Positions 49,709 to 57,092 of a stretch of 64,000 bases of DNA are shown piece after piece. The notes under the pieces were generated by a model that ran no database searches, was not told where the DNA came from, and saw nothing but the letters and a program-made list of their open reading frames with translations. The translations under genes and the position numbers were made by a program. Position 1 is the stretch's first letter, and each line of letters begins with the position of its first letter. Source of the DNA: a virus; IMG/VR virus record IMGVR_UViG_3300009157_000016, positions 44,378-108,377 of that record; one strand, given 5' to 3'.

Positions 49709-50050
49709 CTACAGCCTGACGCGCTCACGTCGCGGCCTGTCGGCCTTGTCTGGCGGCGTGCGGTCAGCCTCAAAAGCCTGCCCCGCCTGCCGCTTACGAA
49801 GCATTGCTGTGATCTGCCGTTCCTGGTCGGCGAGGGCCTGCTTCATCAAGTAGAACTTCGCCGCCTCCAGCGCAGACCGAGCGAGGCCGTTAAGACCCCG
49901 CACATACTCGCCGTACATGTCGGGACCTACATCCTCCACGTAGTTGCCTTCCTGGAAGCGCGTAAGGTCATGCAGCTCGGCCATGAGGTCCTCGCACTTG
50001 ACAAGGAGCTCCTTCTGAGACTGTAGCGGAACGATTGACAGCCTCGGCAT
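49709..50050 (-). CDS. Hypothetical protein with C-terminal RVRL
   Basis: 113 residues, largely helical (SQKELLVKCEDLMAELHDLT; SALEAAKFYLMKQALADQER), ending PRRERVRL. Coupled to the gene at 50050. Function unknown. Confidence 0.75.
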   Translation of the reverse strand: MPRLSIVPLQSQKELLVKCEDLMAELHDLTRFQEGNYVEDVGPDMYGEYVRGLNGLARSALEAAKFYLMKQALADQERQITAMLRKRQAGQAFEADRTPPDKADRPRRERVRL

Positions 50051-50340
50051 CAGCGTGCTGCCTCGACGAATATGTGGGTCACGAAGTGCCCATGATCCAT
50101 GAGCACTGTGCCGACGTAGTTGAGGATGTTCTTGGCAGGGCCTTGGGCTATGCCTCCCGTGACCAGACGCTCGACAGTCAGGTCACGTGAGAACAGGTCG
50201 GTGTCGTCGATGTAGCACCATAGGCAAACCTTCCCGTGCTGCTCGTGGACGCTCAGCGTCTTGACGAAGCCGGGCACCGAGAGATTGGTGACGCTCGGAA
50301 GCCCGGCCGGCAGAGGGAACTTGTGAACCGTAAAGGACAT
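50050..50340 (-). CDS. Small beta-rich hypothetical protein
   Basis: 96 residues with a strand-rich pattern and a final helix; resembles uncharacterised small phage proteins (VHKFPLPAGLPSVTNL, CLWCYIDDTD). SD AGGAG. A GTATA motif lies 25 bases upstream. Confidence 0.7.
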   Translation of the reverse strand: MSFTVHKFPLPAGLPSVTNLSVPGFVKTLSVHEQHGKVCLWCYIDDTDLFSRDLTVERLVTGGIAQGPAKNILNYVGTVLMDHGHFVTHIFVEAAR

Positions 50341-50365
50341 GCTGGTCTCCTGTTACCACAAGGAC

Positions 50366-50378
50366 CATATACCTTCAC
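50366..50378 (-). promoter_or_regulatory. GTATA-type candidate promoter
   Basis: GTGAAGGTATATG on the minus strand, 25 bases before the ATG at 50340. Confidence 0.35.
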
Positions 50379-50899
50379 CACGCCAACTCTATTCCCGTGT
50401 CTTGCTTGTACGCAATCTTGGCGTCGAACATTGTTGGGAAGCACTTGCCCCGGAGCCAGTCAAGGAACACTCGATAGCCGGGGTGGTTCTTCTCGTAGGC
50501 TTCCAGCCCTTTGACCCACGCTTCCATGTTAGGCATCTCATACAGGACGTTGCCACAATGCGGACAGCATGGGAGGCGTATGCCATCCCCCCTGTTGGGG
50601 GTTCGGTCAATCTTGTCAATGGTGTCCCACCATAGGCAGCGCGCACCGTAGACGATGCGTGGGTCCTTCTCGCTCATGGACAATTTCTCCCCCCTTCTGT
50701 TCGTGTGCCGCACGTTGTGCAGCTTGAGACCGAAATTGGATATAGCACTCTTGATCTTGGACACGGTGAAATTCCGGCCGTGGAATTCGGCCTGCAATTG
50801 TGCCGTGATCAGCTCGCAGTCCGTCAGTTCCACTCGCACCAGCTCCCGTAGGCGCTGGCGCAGTTCAGGAGTCCACGTGATGTTCCCGTAGTCGGTCAT
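50375..50899 (-). CDS. GcrA-like DNA-binding protein with C-terminal zinc-type block
   Basis: 174 residues. The front (WTPELRQRLRELVRVELTDC, then AISNFGLK) resembles the helix-turn-helix of GcrA, the alphaproteobacterial cell-cycle regulator that binds sigma-70. The rear has CPHCGNVLYEM and a conserved-looking GYRVFLDWLRGKCFP. A phage mimic that redirects host transcription is possible; inference. Confidence 0.6.
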   Translation of the reverse strand: MTDYGNITWTPELRQRLRELVRVELTDCELITAQLQAEFHGRNFTVSKIKSAISNFGLKLHNVRHTNRRGEKLSMSEKDPRIVYGARCLWWDTIDKIDRTPNRGDGIRLPCCPHCGNVLYEMPNMEAWVKGLEAYEKNHPGYRVFLDWLRGKCFPTMFDAKIAYKQDTGIELAW

Positions 50900-51216
50900 C
50901 GCCGTTTCCTTTGATGCTTTGGCAAGCCCATGACGGCTTGGTAGCTTTCGACGAAGGTGTCCAGAGCTAATTCAAGCTCTAGGCGGTCACGCTCCAGCGC
51001 TGCCTTGGCTAGCTGCAAGCCTTCGTTGGTTTCTTCTCCTACGACAGCCAGCCACATCTTGGTATGGTTGATCTGGTTCTGACCTATTGCGATCAGAAGG
51101 TGCTCCATCTCGCGACGATACCTCGTCATCGCCATGTAGTGGGCATACTGCACAATCACGACCATCATGGTGACAACCGTGAAGATGAGTAGGAACATGA
51201 GCAGCCTAACTTCCAT
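50896..51216 (-). CDS. Membrane-anchored coiled-coil protein
   Basis: 106 residues: an N-terminal hydrophobic span (RLLMFLLIFTVVTMMVVIVQ) then a long charged helix, ending HQRKRR. The layout matches an i-spanin in outline, but partner and lipoprotein are not adjacent. Function unsettled. Confidence 0.6.
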   Translation of the reverse strand: MEVRLLMFLLIFTVVTMMVVIVQYAHYMAMTRYRREMEHLLIAIGQNQINHTKMWLAVVGEETNEGLQLAKAALERDRLELELALDTFVESYQAVMGLPKHQRKRR

Positions 51217-51406
51217 CGGTCAAGTCCTTGAGAACGTAGACGTTGACGATGGGTCGTGGCCACCGGACAGACATGGACTGAACGTGGTCCACTTCCGCCT
51301 CAATCCTCAGCCCAAGTTGTTCCGCCTCAGTGATCGCAGCGTTCAAGGCGTCCTTGAGTCCGGCGACCTTTGTGGCGGCTTGTGTGTAGACGTCGCTCTC
51401 AGCCAT
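51206..51406 (-). CDS. Small helical hypothetical protein
   Basis: 66 residues: an alpha-helical front (GLKDALNAAITEAEQLGLRI) and short beta rear. Overlaps the genes at both ends. Unknown. Confidence 0.6.
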   Translation of the reverse strand: MAESDVYTQAATKVAGLKDALNAAITEAEQLGLRIEAEVDHVQSMSVRWPRPIVNVYVLKDLTDGS

Positions 51407-51611
51407 GTGTTGTCCTTTCCACTTTCACATCTTGTTCAAGGAAGGTCGCGAAGTCACGCAGCTCTTTGGCGCGTGCTTCGACAATCTCTTCCCGGTGCTT
51501 GCCCCGTACGATCCCTTTCGTTCCTCCGATCGCGTTGGCGCGCAAACGTAGAAGCTCGCACACCCGCTGGATAGTTTGTTCGGGCGTGTCTGCTGGTAAG
51601 GTCCAATGCAT
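51399..51611 (-). CDS. Small hypothetical protein
   Basis: 70 residues; the ATG at 51611 is chosen because AGGAGG lies six bases upstream. Helical, charged (RVCELLRLRANAIGG). Unknown. Confidence 0.55.
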   Translation of the reverse strand: MHWTLPADTPEQTIQRVCELLRLRANAIGGTKGIVRGKHREEIVEARAKELRDFATFLEQDVKVERTTHG

Positions 51612-51697
51612 TTTCATCCTCCTGTCCCTATCGGATTCGGCAGATTCGCTTTCGTGAAAATTTTCAAGATTTTCATCGGTTCCAAACATGCAAGAAG

Positions 51698-52732
51698 TCA
51701 GGGCTCAAATTCGTAATCTTTGGTTACGAAACCCTTCGAAGCGTCACCTCTTTGAAATTCCTGACGCCATGTTCTAATGCCGCCGCATACTGTGCATTTC
51801 CAAGACGGCGCTGTGCCGTGGAGCTCAGGTTCGCGCGGCCAGTCATGCCCTTCCGGACGGGAGCAGTGATGTCTTGCTGACGCCGGGTAGTGAACGAAGT
51901 GACCGCGCACTTCGTGCCGTCGTGGCGATTCGCGATCACCGTGATGAACTGGAAACGCTCGCACTACTTCTTTTGTCATGCCGATTTCAACTGTGTGGTG
52001 AGCCGCGTAGACAACCGGCTTGCCTCGGACAATGCCGCGCTGAGGCGCGAAGCTTGTTACCACGGTCTTCGGCTGATTGAGCGTAAGAAGTGCGGCGAAG
52101 AGAATGAGCAAGTCGCCCATCGTATGTGACCATTCTCTTGGTCTGCATTTTGTGTTAAGGAGGGAGTGGCTAGACCATTTGAATATGATCTCTGTTCCAA
52201 TGCGTTCGTATTCTCCGCAATCGATCAAAGCCCGAACACCATCCGCTCCAATCAAGTGCGCTAGGCGGGCAAACTGCCAATCATCCTTTTCGCTTATGTC
52301 AGCATTCTCGAACACGTCCCTTATTGAATTGATTTCGCATGTGTATGGATCATGACCGAGCCTGACCACACCCATCGTTGCGAGGATTACGTTCCTCTTT
52401 CCGTGCAGTCCATGTGAGCACGTCCATACGCTATCTTTGGTGATTAGGAATCCAATTTGTTGGAAGACGTTCAATGCCTTCTTTGGCCGCAGCGTGTTCG
52501 CGATAGCATTGAGATCTACTTCTATGTATGTGACCTCGTAAGGCGCTAACGCGAATTGATGGTTCAATAGGATTAGGTCAGTAGCCGAATCCATTATCTC
52601 AGCCAAGCGAGCACTCGCCTCGGTTGGGAAAATGAATCGTCTGGCTTTAGGCAGGATCCGTGCCACCTCTCTCCAATTCCACCGGTGCCTCGGAGTGTCA
52701 CGTAGAGCTAAGTCAATAGCATGTTGTTGCAT
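51698..52732 (-). CDS. Conserved-looking phage protein with C-terminal zinc-type block
   Basis: 344 residues. N-terminal part alpha/beta; the C-terminal 100 residues carry RRHEVRGHFVHY, HHCSRPEGHDWP and WKCTVCGGIRTWRQE, suggesting a metal site. The middle (around 52100-52640) looks less GC-rich than its neighbours, hinting at separate origin. Function unknown; a distant link to the protein at 40991 is possible. Confidence 0.65.
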   Translation of the reverse strand: MQQHAIDLALRDTPRHRWNWREVARILPKARRFIFPTEASARLAEIMDSATDLILLNHQFALAPYEVTYIEVDLNAIANTLRPKKALNVFQQIGFLITKDSVWTCSHGLHGKRNVILATMGVVRLGHDPYTCEINSIRDVFENADISEKDDWQFARLAHLIGADGVRALIDCGEYERIGTEIIFKWSSHSLLNTKCRPREWSHTMGDLLILFAALLTLNQPKTVVTSFAPQRGIVRGKPVVYAAHHTVEIGMTKEVVRAFPVHHGDRESPRRHEVRGHFVHYPASARHHCSRPEGHDWPREPELHGTAPSWKCTVCGGIRTWRQEFQRGDASKGFVTKDYEFEP

Positions 52733-52749
52733 GGGTCCCTCCAGAAGTA

Positions 52750-52772
52750 AGAGGGGGCATGAGGCCCCCTCT
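52750..52772 (-). terminator. Hairpin between hypothetical genes
   Basis: 9-bp stem AGAGGGGGC/GCCCCCTCT just after the stop of the gene at 52777; T run weak on the minus strand, stronger on the plus. Confidence 0.55.
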
Positions 52773-52776
52773 GTTT

Positions 52777-53259
52777 TCAGCCCTTCCTTGCGAAGGGATG
52801 TGCGCCTATGCTGACCACGTTGGCGGCGTTGTCAGCATCATGCGGAGCGGAAAGCATTTCCAGATCGTGCAGAACGGTTGCACGCTCCTCACCGGACAGC
52901 GTCTTGCCGCGACTGTAGAGGCGGCGCAGTTGCTTGCGGCGCTCAGTCTCGTCCATATCGTGGACGGCGACCAGAGACCACGTTGCCTGCTTGCGCCGCC
53001 AGACGAGGTTTGGGTAGGCTTCCATGACACGCTTCCGCTTTGAGCAGAAACGCTGGAAGTTGCCGTTCACCGTCCAGACCGCCCATATGGGCTCGGAACC
53101 GCCGCTGAGGACGCACGTGTAGTGAGTCGCTTTCAGCCGCCCTTCCTTGTTGATCGTGCAGAGCGCATAGACCCCACGAAACGCCATCACGGCGTCAAGC
53201 GGAGGTGCTTGGAACTCAACTGGCCTTTCGGTTGCTCGGAAATGTTCTCTTTCAGCCAT
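52777..53259 (-). CDS. Hypothetical protein
   Basis: 160 residues. Central region beta-like with aromatic residues (IWAVWTVNGNFQRFC) and a charged helical rear. No family recognised. Confidence 0.65.
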   Translation of the reverse strand: MAEREHFRATERPVEFQAPPLDAVMAFRGVYALCTINKEGRLKATHYTCVLSGGSEPIWAVWTVNGNFQRFCSKRKRVMEAYPNLVWRRKQATWSLVAVHDMDETERRKQLRRLYSRGKTLSGEERATVLHDLEMLSAPHDADNAANVVSIGAHPFARKG

Positions 53260-53290
53260 GTTCTGGCTCTCCTGCTGATTGGTTAGGGTT

Positions 53291-53839
53291 TCAGATTTCG
53301 TCAGGTCTTGGCCGAGTCACCTCCCTTGTTGGTTCCCAAAGGGTGTCGGTCCCGTTCGCATTGCGGCGAACAAGAGCGTGGAGATCACGACGCCAGTAGT
53401 ATTGGCCGACATCGTCGCCTATGGGCAGGCCGCACAGGCGAGCCATGTCCATGACGTCCGCTTGGTTCGGACCTTTGCGCCGGTACCCGGTCATTGAGAA
53501 CGGAGCATCCGGCAGGTCCACGTGATCAGGAAGCGTGGTCAAGTCACGCACATCCTGCTTGTACAGCCATTCCAGGAATGGCAAGAACATGGGGCACACC
53601 CATATCCGGTGCTTTTCAAGGTCGGCTTGCGGAAGCCCGCCAATCTTGAAGATTGCGCCTTCCCCGGTCTGGAGGTCAAGCACGAGTTTGTGCTCACGCG
53701 TCCAGCCCCGGTCAGACAGGTGGCTGCGGTTTCCCACGGTGGCGACGGCAGATTTGGTCTGCCAATCGTCGTAGTCGAACGTGCCTATGGCGAACTTCCC
53801 CCAATTGCGGGGGCCGTTCGTCACTTCGATGAATTTCAT
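53291..53839 (-). CDS. Hypothetical protein
   Basis: 182 residues from the ATG at 53839 (MKFIEVTNGPRNWGKF), which follows the stop of the small membrane protein by five bases. Beta-rich front (GKFAIGTFDYDDW), mixed rear. No domain recognised. Confidence 0.65.
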   Translation of the reverse strand: MKFIEVTNGPRNWGKFAIGTFDYDDWQTKSAVATVGNRSHLSDRGWTREHKLVLDLQTGEGAIFKIGGLPQADLEKHRIWVCPMFLPFLEWLYKQDVRDLTTLPDHVDLPDAPFSMTGYRRKGPNQADVMDMARLCGLPIGDDVGQYYWRRDLHALVRRNANGTDTLWEPTREVTRPRPDEI

Positions 53840-53841
53840 CT

Positions 53842-54051
53842 TCAAATGTTCCTCCATATCTGCACAACGAAGAATAAGGTCACTGCCGCGTTGAGCCAAA
53901 GAACGAAGTCAAAGGCGCGGCAGAGATCGGTCTGACTTTCGTTCCACTGCCTCAGCGTGGGCCGTAATCCGCGCCAAGGATGAGTTTTGGGAACGAATGG
54001 CAGGATTGCACGGGTTAGCAGCCATGAGGGAAGGCACTGCCACGCTCTCAT
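53842..54051 (-). CDS. Small membrane protein
   Basis: 69 residues. A C-terminal hydrophobic span (FDFVLWLNAAVTLFFVVQIW) preceded by a basic stretch. Coupled to the gene at 54048 by ATGA. Unknown. Confidence 0.6.
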   Translation of the reverse strand: MRAWQCLPSWLLTRAILPFVPKTHPWRGLRPTLRQWNESQTDLCRAFDFVLWLNAAVTLFFVVQIWRNI

Positions 54052-54446
54052 AGCGCCCTCGCCTTCTGCGCACGAATGATCTCACCTATAGTCACCACGT
54101 TCTCGTCGAGGAACGACGGGTTGTGGTGCCTGAGGAAGTCAGACGTATTTTGCAGGACATGCTCTTGCTGATCCGACCCTTTGAGGGTCAGTTGGAAGTC
54201 AGCGACCCACCGCTGGCGGGATAGCTGCTTTTTGGCGTTCATGTGCAGTGCAGCGCCGGCGCAAAAGGAAGCGTTCAGCGAGTACTGTGCATAAACGTCG
54301 CCCGGCTCCACCGTCATGTGACATGGGAACTCAATGGCTCCTATGGCCTCAAGCATGTCGTTGGGAGACCAAGGACCCAACCATCCCCGCATTGAATCCT
54401 TGCGAAAAGGACACTCAATGCAGGGCTTCGTGAGTTTGCATTTCAT
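54048..54446 (-). CDS. DUF6283-like zinc-type protein
   Basis: 132 residues with CIECPFRKDSMRGWLG near the start, a CxxCPF motif known in small uncharacterised phage proteins, and a later FPCHMT. Possibly binds zinc or iron. Function unknown. Confidence 0.6.
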   Translation of the reverse strand: MKCKLTKPCIECPFRKDSMRGWLGPWSPNDMLEAIGAIEFPCHMTVEPGDVYAQYSLNASFCAGAALHMNAKKQLSRQRWVADFQLTLKGSDQQEHVLQNTSDFLRHHNPSFLDENVVTIGEIIRAQKARAL

Positions 54447-54851
54447 CTAGAGTTTCACCCTCCTTTTCCTGCTGTGGTTTTCTAGTCTAACACGCTTTTT
54501 AGAAGCGGGTTGCGGTTCCTCTGGTCGCTCACGCGCAGCAATTTTCTTGTTCCACGGCTTCTTGATGAAGTCGGGAACGTCCTTTGCGTCAGAGGATTCG
54601 AAACGCACTCTATGTTTCGGAGGGACCTTCCAGTCCACGTCCACGCCTAAATCCTGTAGCAGGCGGCGCATGGCGCGGTAGTCACGCAGCATTGCCGCGA
54701 AGGTGTCCCGGTTGAAACCGAACACGTCCTTGCGGATGAGCACGTTCCCTTTGTTGATGTCGTGCTTCTGCGCCTCATGGAAGGCGACCAGATCTTCCGC
54801 GTTCGTCAGATCGTCTTTCATCAGGCTCAGTTGAAGCTCTTCCCTGCTCAT
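54447..54851 (-). CDS. Hypothetical protein with three RVRL-type copies
   Basis: 134 residues. An HRVRFES copy in the middle, then near the C-terminus KKRVRLEN and finally KRRVKL. The front is helical (DLTNADELV-like, then FNRDTFAAML). Function unknown; one of the densest carriers of the shared peptide. Confidence 0.75.
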   Translation of the reverse strand: MSREELQLSLMKDDLTNAEDLVAFHEAQKHDINKGNVLIRKDVFGFNRDTFAAMLRDYRAMRRLLQDLGVDVDWKVPPKHRVRFESSDAKDVPDFIKKPWNKKIAARERPEEPQPASKKRVRLENHSRKRRVKL

Positions 54852-54877
54852 GCGATAGCTCCTTTAGCGAATGAAAA

Positions 54878-54946
54878 GACCGCGCCGGGGGCTTATCCCG
54901 GCACGGTCCCTAGGGAGGAAACGGCACCGGTTGCGATGACCGGTGC
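54878..54946 (-). terminator. Two tandem hairpins
   Basis: GACCGCGCCGGG/CCCGGCACGGTC (54878-54908, one mismatch) and GCACCGGT/ACCGGTGC (54924-54946), the latter followed on the minus strand by CGTTTCC, just after the stop at 54952. Confidence 0.65.
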
Positions 54947-54951
54947 GCCCC

Positions 54952-55206
54952 TCAGAATGAACCATCAGCCCACGCTTGTCTACCCGCTTTCAAGGCATCC
55001 GCGTGTTCGCCGTATGGCCCTACCTCGGAACCGTATGGCACTCCCGGTCCCCGCATCACTGACCAGTAGAATCCGTTCTTGGGATCGCCGTCGTCATCCA
55101 GCGCAAACTTGCCGTTTGCGTCAGGCCCCCACTCTGTGACTTCTAGGTAGGGTTCGCCGTCAAAGGCGAACCCGCCGCTTGTTTCGTCTGACTTCTTTTT
55201 GGTCAT
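54952..55206 (-). CDS. Small hypothetical protein
   Basis: 84 residues, beta/Gly-rich middle (GEPYLEVTEWGPDANGKF), no known domain. SD GAGGG. Starts inside the end of the RVRL-bearing gene at 55160, overlapping by 47 bases. Confidence 0.6.
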   Translation of the reverse strand: MTKKKSDETSGGFAFDGEPYLEVTEWGPDANGKFALDDDGDPKNGFYWSVMRGPGVPYGSEVGPYGEHADALKAGRQAWADGSF

Positions 55207-55462
55207 TGAACCCTCGCTTTGGTGGAACGACACCCTCGACGAAGGTGTCATGGACTCCCTTCACTGCATAGATAAGATATGGTCGGTTGTTCTCCTTCGC
55301 TAGTTGCGTTGCAAGGATGATTGCTTGCTCACGGTCATCCTTCTCATGACGCTCGTATCCCTTACCGGGACCCAAGTAGCGGACCACTGTGAAGTAGTCC
55401 GCTTCGTCAATGATACTGTTCTCGCGTGCTTCACGAGCTTCTTGATTGGCTTTGGACGCCAA
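55160..55462 (-). CDS. Hypothetical protein with C-terminal RVRL
   Basis: 100 residues, alpha/beta with YFTVVRYLGPGKGYERH front, ending RRNKRRVRL. The RVRL codons lie inside the out-of-frame overlap with the next gene, so the peptide is kept in spite of a second reading frame. Function unknown. Confidence 0.7.
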   Translation of the reverse strand: MASKANQEAREARENSIIDEADYFTVVRYLGPGKGYERHEKDDREQAIILATQLAKENNRPYLIYAVKGVHDTFVEGVVPPKRGFNDQKEVRRNKRRVRL

Positions 55463-55464
55463 TG

Positions 55465-55803
55465 CTATCCTCCTTTCTTCAACTTCGACTTGGGCTGCCG
55501 CTTCATGGCATGGAGGTCAGTTGCGAACTCCAGAAGCTGTTCCCTTGCCGTGCTGAATTCGAGCTCAGTCACCTTGTGGCGATGATAGCGGATTGCTATC
55601 GTGGCCGCCAGCATAAGCCCCACTGAGATATATACCCCCTGCCCCTCGTTCGCCGCTATTTGGCGAAGGTGGGAAAAAGGTATTGACGCTTCGTCCTTGA
55701 AGCCGTGACGCATGGCCTGTTCTGCTTTCTCAAGCAGCACAATCATGCGTTCGGTGAGTTGCAGGATCTCAGTGGCGTTAGCCAATGCTTCGTCCGGTGT
55801 CAT
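55465..55803 (-). CDS. Hypothetical protein
   Basis: 112 residues, helical, with one short hydrophobic span (VYISVGLMLAATIAIRY) and a basic C-terminus. Possibly membrane-linked. Unknown. Confidence 0.55.
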   Translation of the reverse strand: MTPDEALANATEILQLTERMIVLLEKAEQAMRHGFKDEASIPFSHLRQIAANEGQGVYISVGLMLAATIAIRYHRHKVTELEFSTAREQLLEFATDLHAMKRQPKSKLKKGG

Positions 55804-55843
55804 ACTGTCTCCTCAGGTCCGCATTTCAACGCACGAAATAAAA

Positions 55844-55871
55844 AAGCCCCCCGCCGTGAGGCGAGGGGCTT
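55844..55871 (-). terminator. Rho-independent terminator of the Ala/Lys/Pro-rich gene
   Basis: Stem AAGCCCC-c-CGCC/GGCG-a-GGGGCTT with loop GTGA, followed on the minus strand by a T run (CTTTTTTATTT). Confidence 0.85.
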
Positions 55872-55907
55872 CCACTTCGGAGGGTTGGGGCTGGAGCCCT
55901 CCTAGGT

Positions 55908-56654
55908 TCACTTGGACTTGGGCCTCCCTGAAAGGAAGTAGCGGGTGATCTCCCGCTTGCCCAAGCCCTTCTCCTTCTTTTTGCGAACGGAGCAGCCGCG
56001 CTGCTCCAGCTCGACGAGAACGTTGAGTTGCGAACTGTCCAACGCCTTCTTGACTTCCAAGAGCGTCGCGCCCTTAGCGCCGGCATACATTGCCGCCGCA
56101 CGGGACTTGAGCGAGCCCTTCTTGAAGCCGTAGGCGTCTTTCTCGACGCTGGAGGCCTTGGCTTTCGCCGGCTCAGCCTTGCCCTTGGCGGGCGCGGCCT
56201 TGCCCGGTGCGGCCTTGCCCGGTGCTTTGCCCTTGGCGGGCGCTGGCGCGGCCTTGGCGGGCGTTGCCTTGCCCTTGGCGGGCGCTGGCGCGGCCTTGCC
56301 CTTGGCCGGCGCTTGCTCAGCCTTGCGCATGGGGATGACCTTGGCGCTTGGCTTGGCGGCCGGCTTGGCTTCCTTCTTCACCGGGGCTTGCTTCGCCTCG
56401 GTGGGCGGCAGCCCTTCGGCAGCACGCTTTTTGGCGCGCTCCTCGTCGGCGGCCTTCTGTTGGGCCGGTGTGCCCGAACGGAGGGGCGGCTCCTTTTTGA
56501 CGGGCGCAACCGCTTCTGACGTTTCCGTCTTGGGGGTTGGCTCGGCACCGTTCACTTTCTTTTCGGGGACCGCCCCGGTGTCGGTGTTCGCCACTTTGTT
56601 CTCCCTTCTGAGGAACGCTGGTATTTCCAGGTCCTTTCCTGCTATGATGTTCAT
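55908..56654 (-). CDS. Histone-like Lys/Ala/Pro-rich protein with C-terminal winged-helix-like domain
   Basis: 248 residues. Middle 100+ residues are an (A/P)AKGKA-type low-complexity tract, like histone H1 tails, likely to bind nucleic acid. The last 70 residues form a compact block (YGFKKGSLKSRAAAMYAGAK, then NVLVELEQRGC) that matches the block in the protein at 15967-16908 by the same residue spacing. Possible DNA-condensing or regulatory protein. Role inferred. Confidence 0.75.
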   Translation of the reverse strand: MNIIAGKDLEIPAFLRRENKVANTDTGAVPEKKVNGAEPTPKTETSEAVAPVKKEPPLRSGTPAQQKAADEERAKKRAAEGLPPTEAKQAPVKKEAKPAAKPSAKVIPMRKAEQAPAKGKAAPAPAKGKATPAKAAPAPAKGKAPGKAAPGKAAPAKGKAEPAKAKASSVEKDAYGFKKGSLKSRAAAMYAGAKGATLLEVKKALDSSQLNVLVELEQRGCSVRKKKEKGLGKREITRYFLSGRPKSK

Positions 56655-56703
56655 GCTGTGTAACTCTCCCGATTCGGCTACTCGACTTGAGAGGCCGGCT
56701 CAA

Positions 56704-56722
56704 CCGGCGTGCTAGACGCCGG
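56704..56722 (-). terminator. Hairpin upstream of the histone-like gene
   Basis: 7-bp stem CCGGCGT/ACGCCGG with loop GCTAG, 14 bases after the stop at 56736. Similar build to the operon hairpins at 58613-63430 but with another leader. Confidence 0.5.
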
Positions 56723-56735
56723 CTGTGCGAGACCC

Positions 56736-57092
56736 TCACGTTTCACTAGGCGGCTGGCGCTCAGTGATGACCGTGAAATGGTTGCTCTCTTTTTCGAACC
56801 GCCCCACTCGCGGTCCAAGGTAAGCACGAACCTTGTCAGTGTCCAGTACAAGTCTTTCGCACCATGTCAAGGTGCATTGCCAGTACTGGCCACGGACGAG
56901 CTTGCCCGTGTAACCCGTGGGATCAATCTGCGTGGCGTTTCTGACCTCTTCACCGTGACGCCGTGCCAACTCCGCCTTGAGTTTTTCCTCGGCTTCCTCG
57001 TGGTCCTTGCGGATCTCACGAGCCTTGCCAATCATGTCAACAAGATCACGTTGGCTCAGGCGTCTCAGGTTTATCTTTCTGTCCTCGCTCAT
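56736..57092 (-). CDS. Hypothetical protein
   Basis: 118 residues: charged helical front, beta-like rear (YWQCTLTWCERLVLD). No recognised family. Coupled by overlap to the gene at 57089. Confidence 0.65.
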   Translation of the reverse strand: MSEDRKINLRRLSQRDLVDMIGKAREIRKDHEEAEEKLKAELARRHGEEVRNATQIDPTGYTGKLVRGQYWQCTLTWCERLVLDTDKVRAYLGPRVGRFEKESNHFTVITERQPPSET

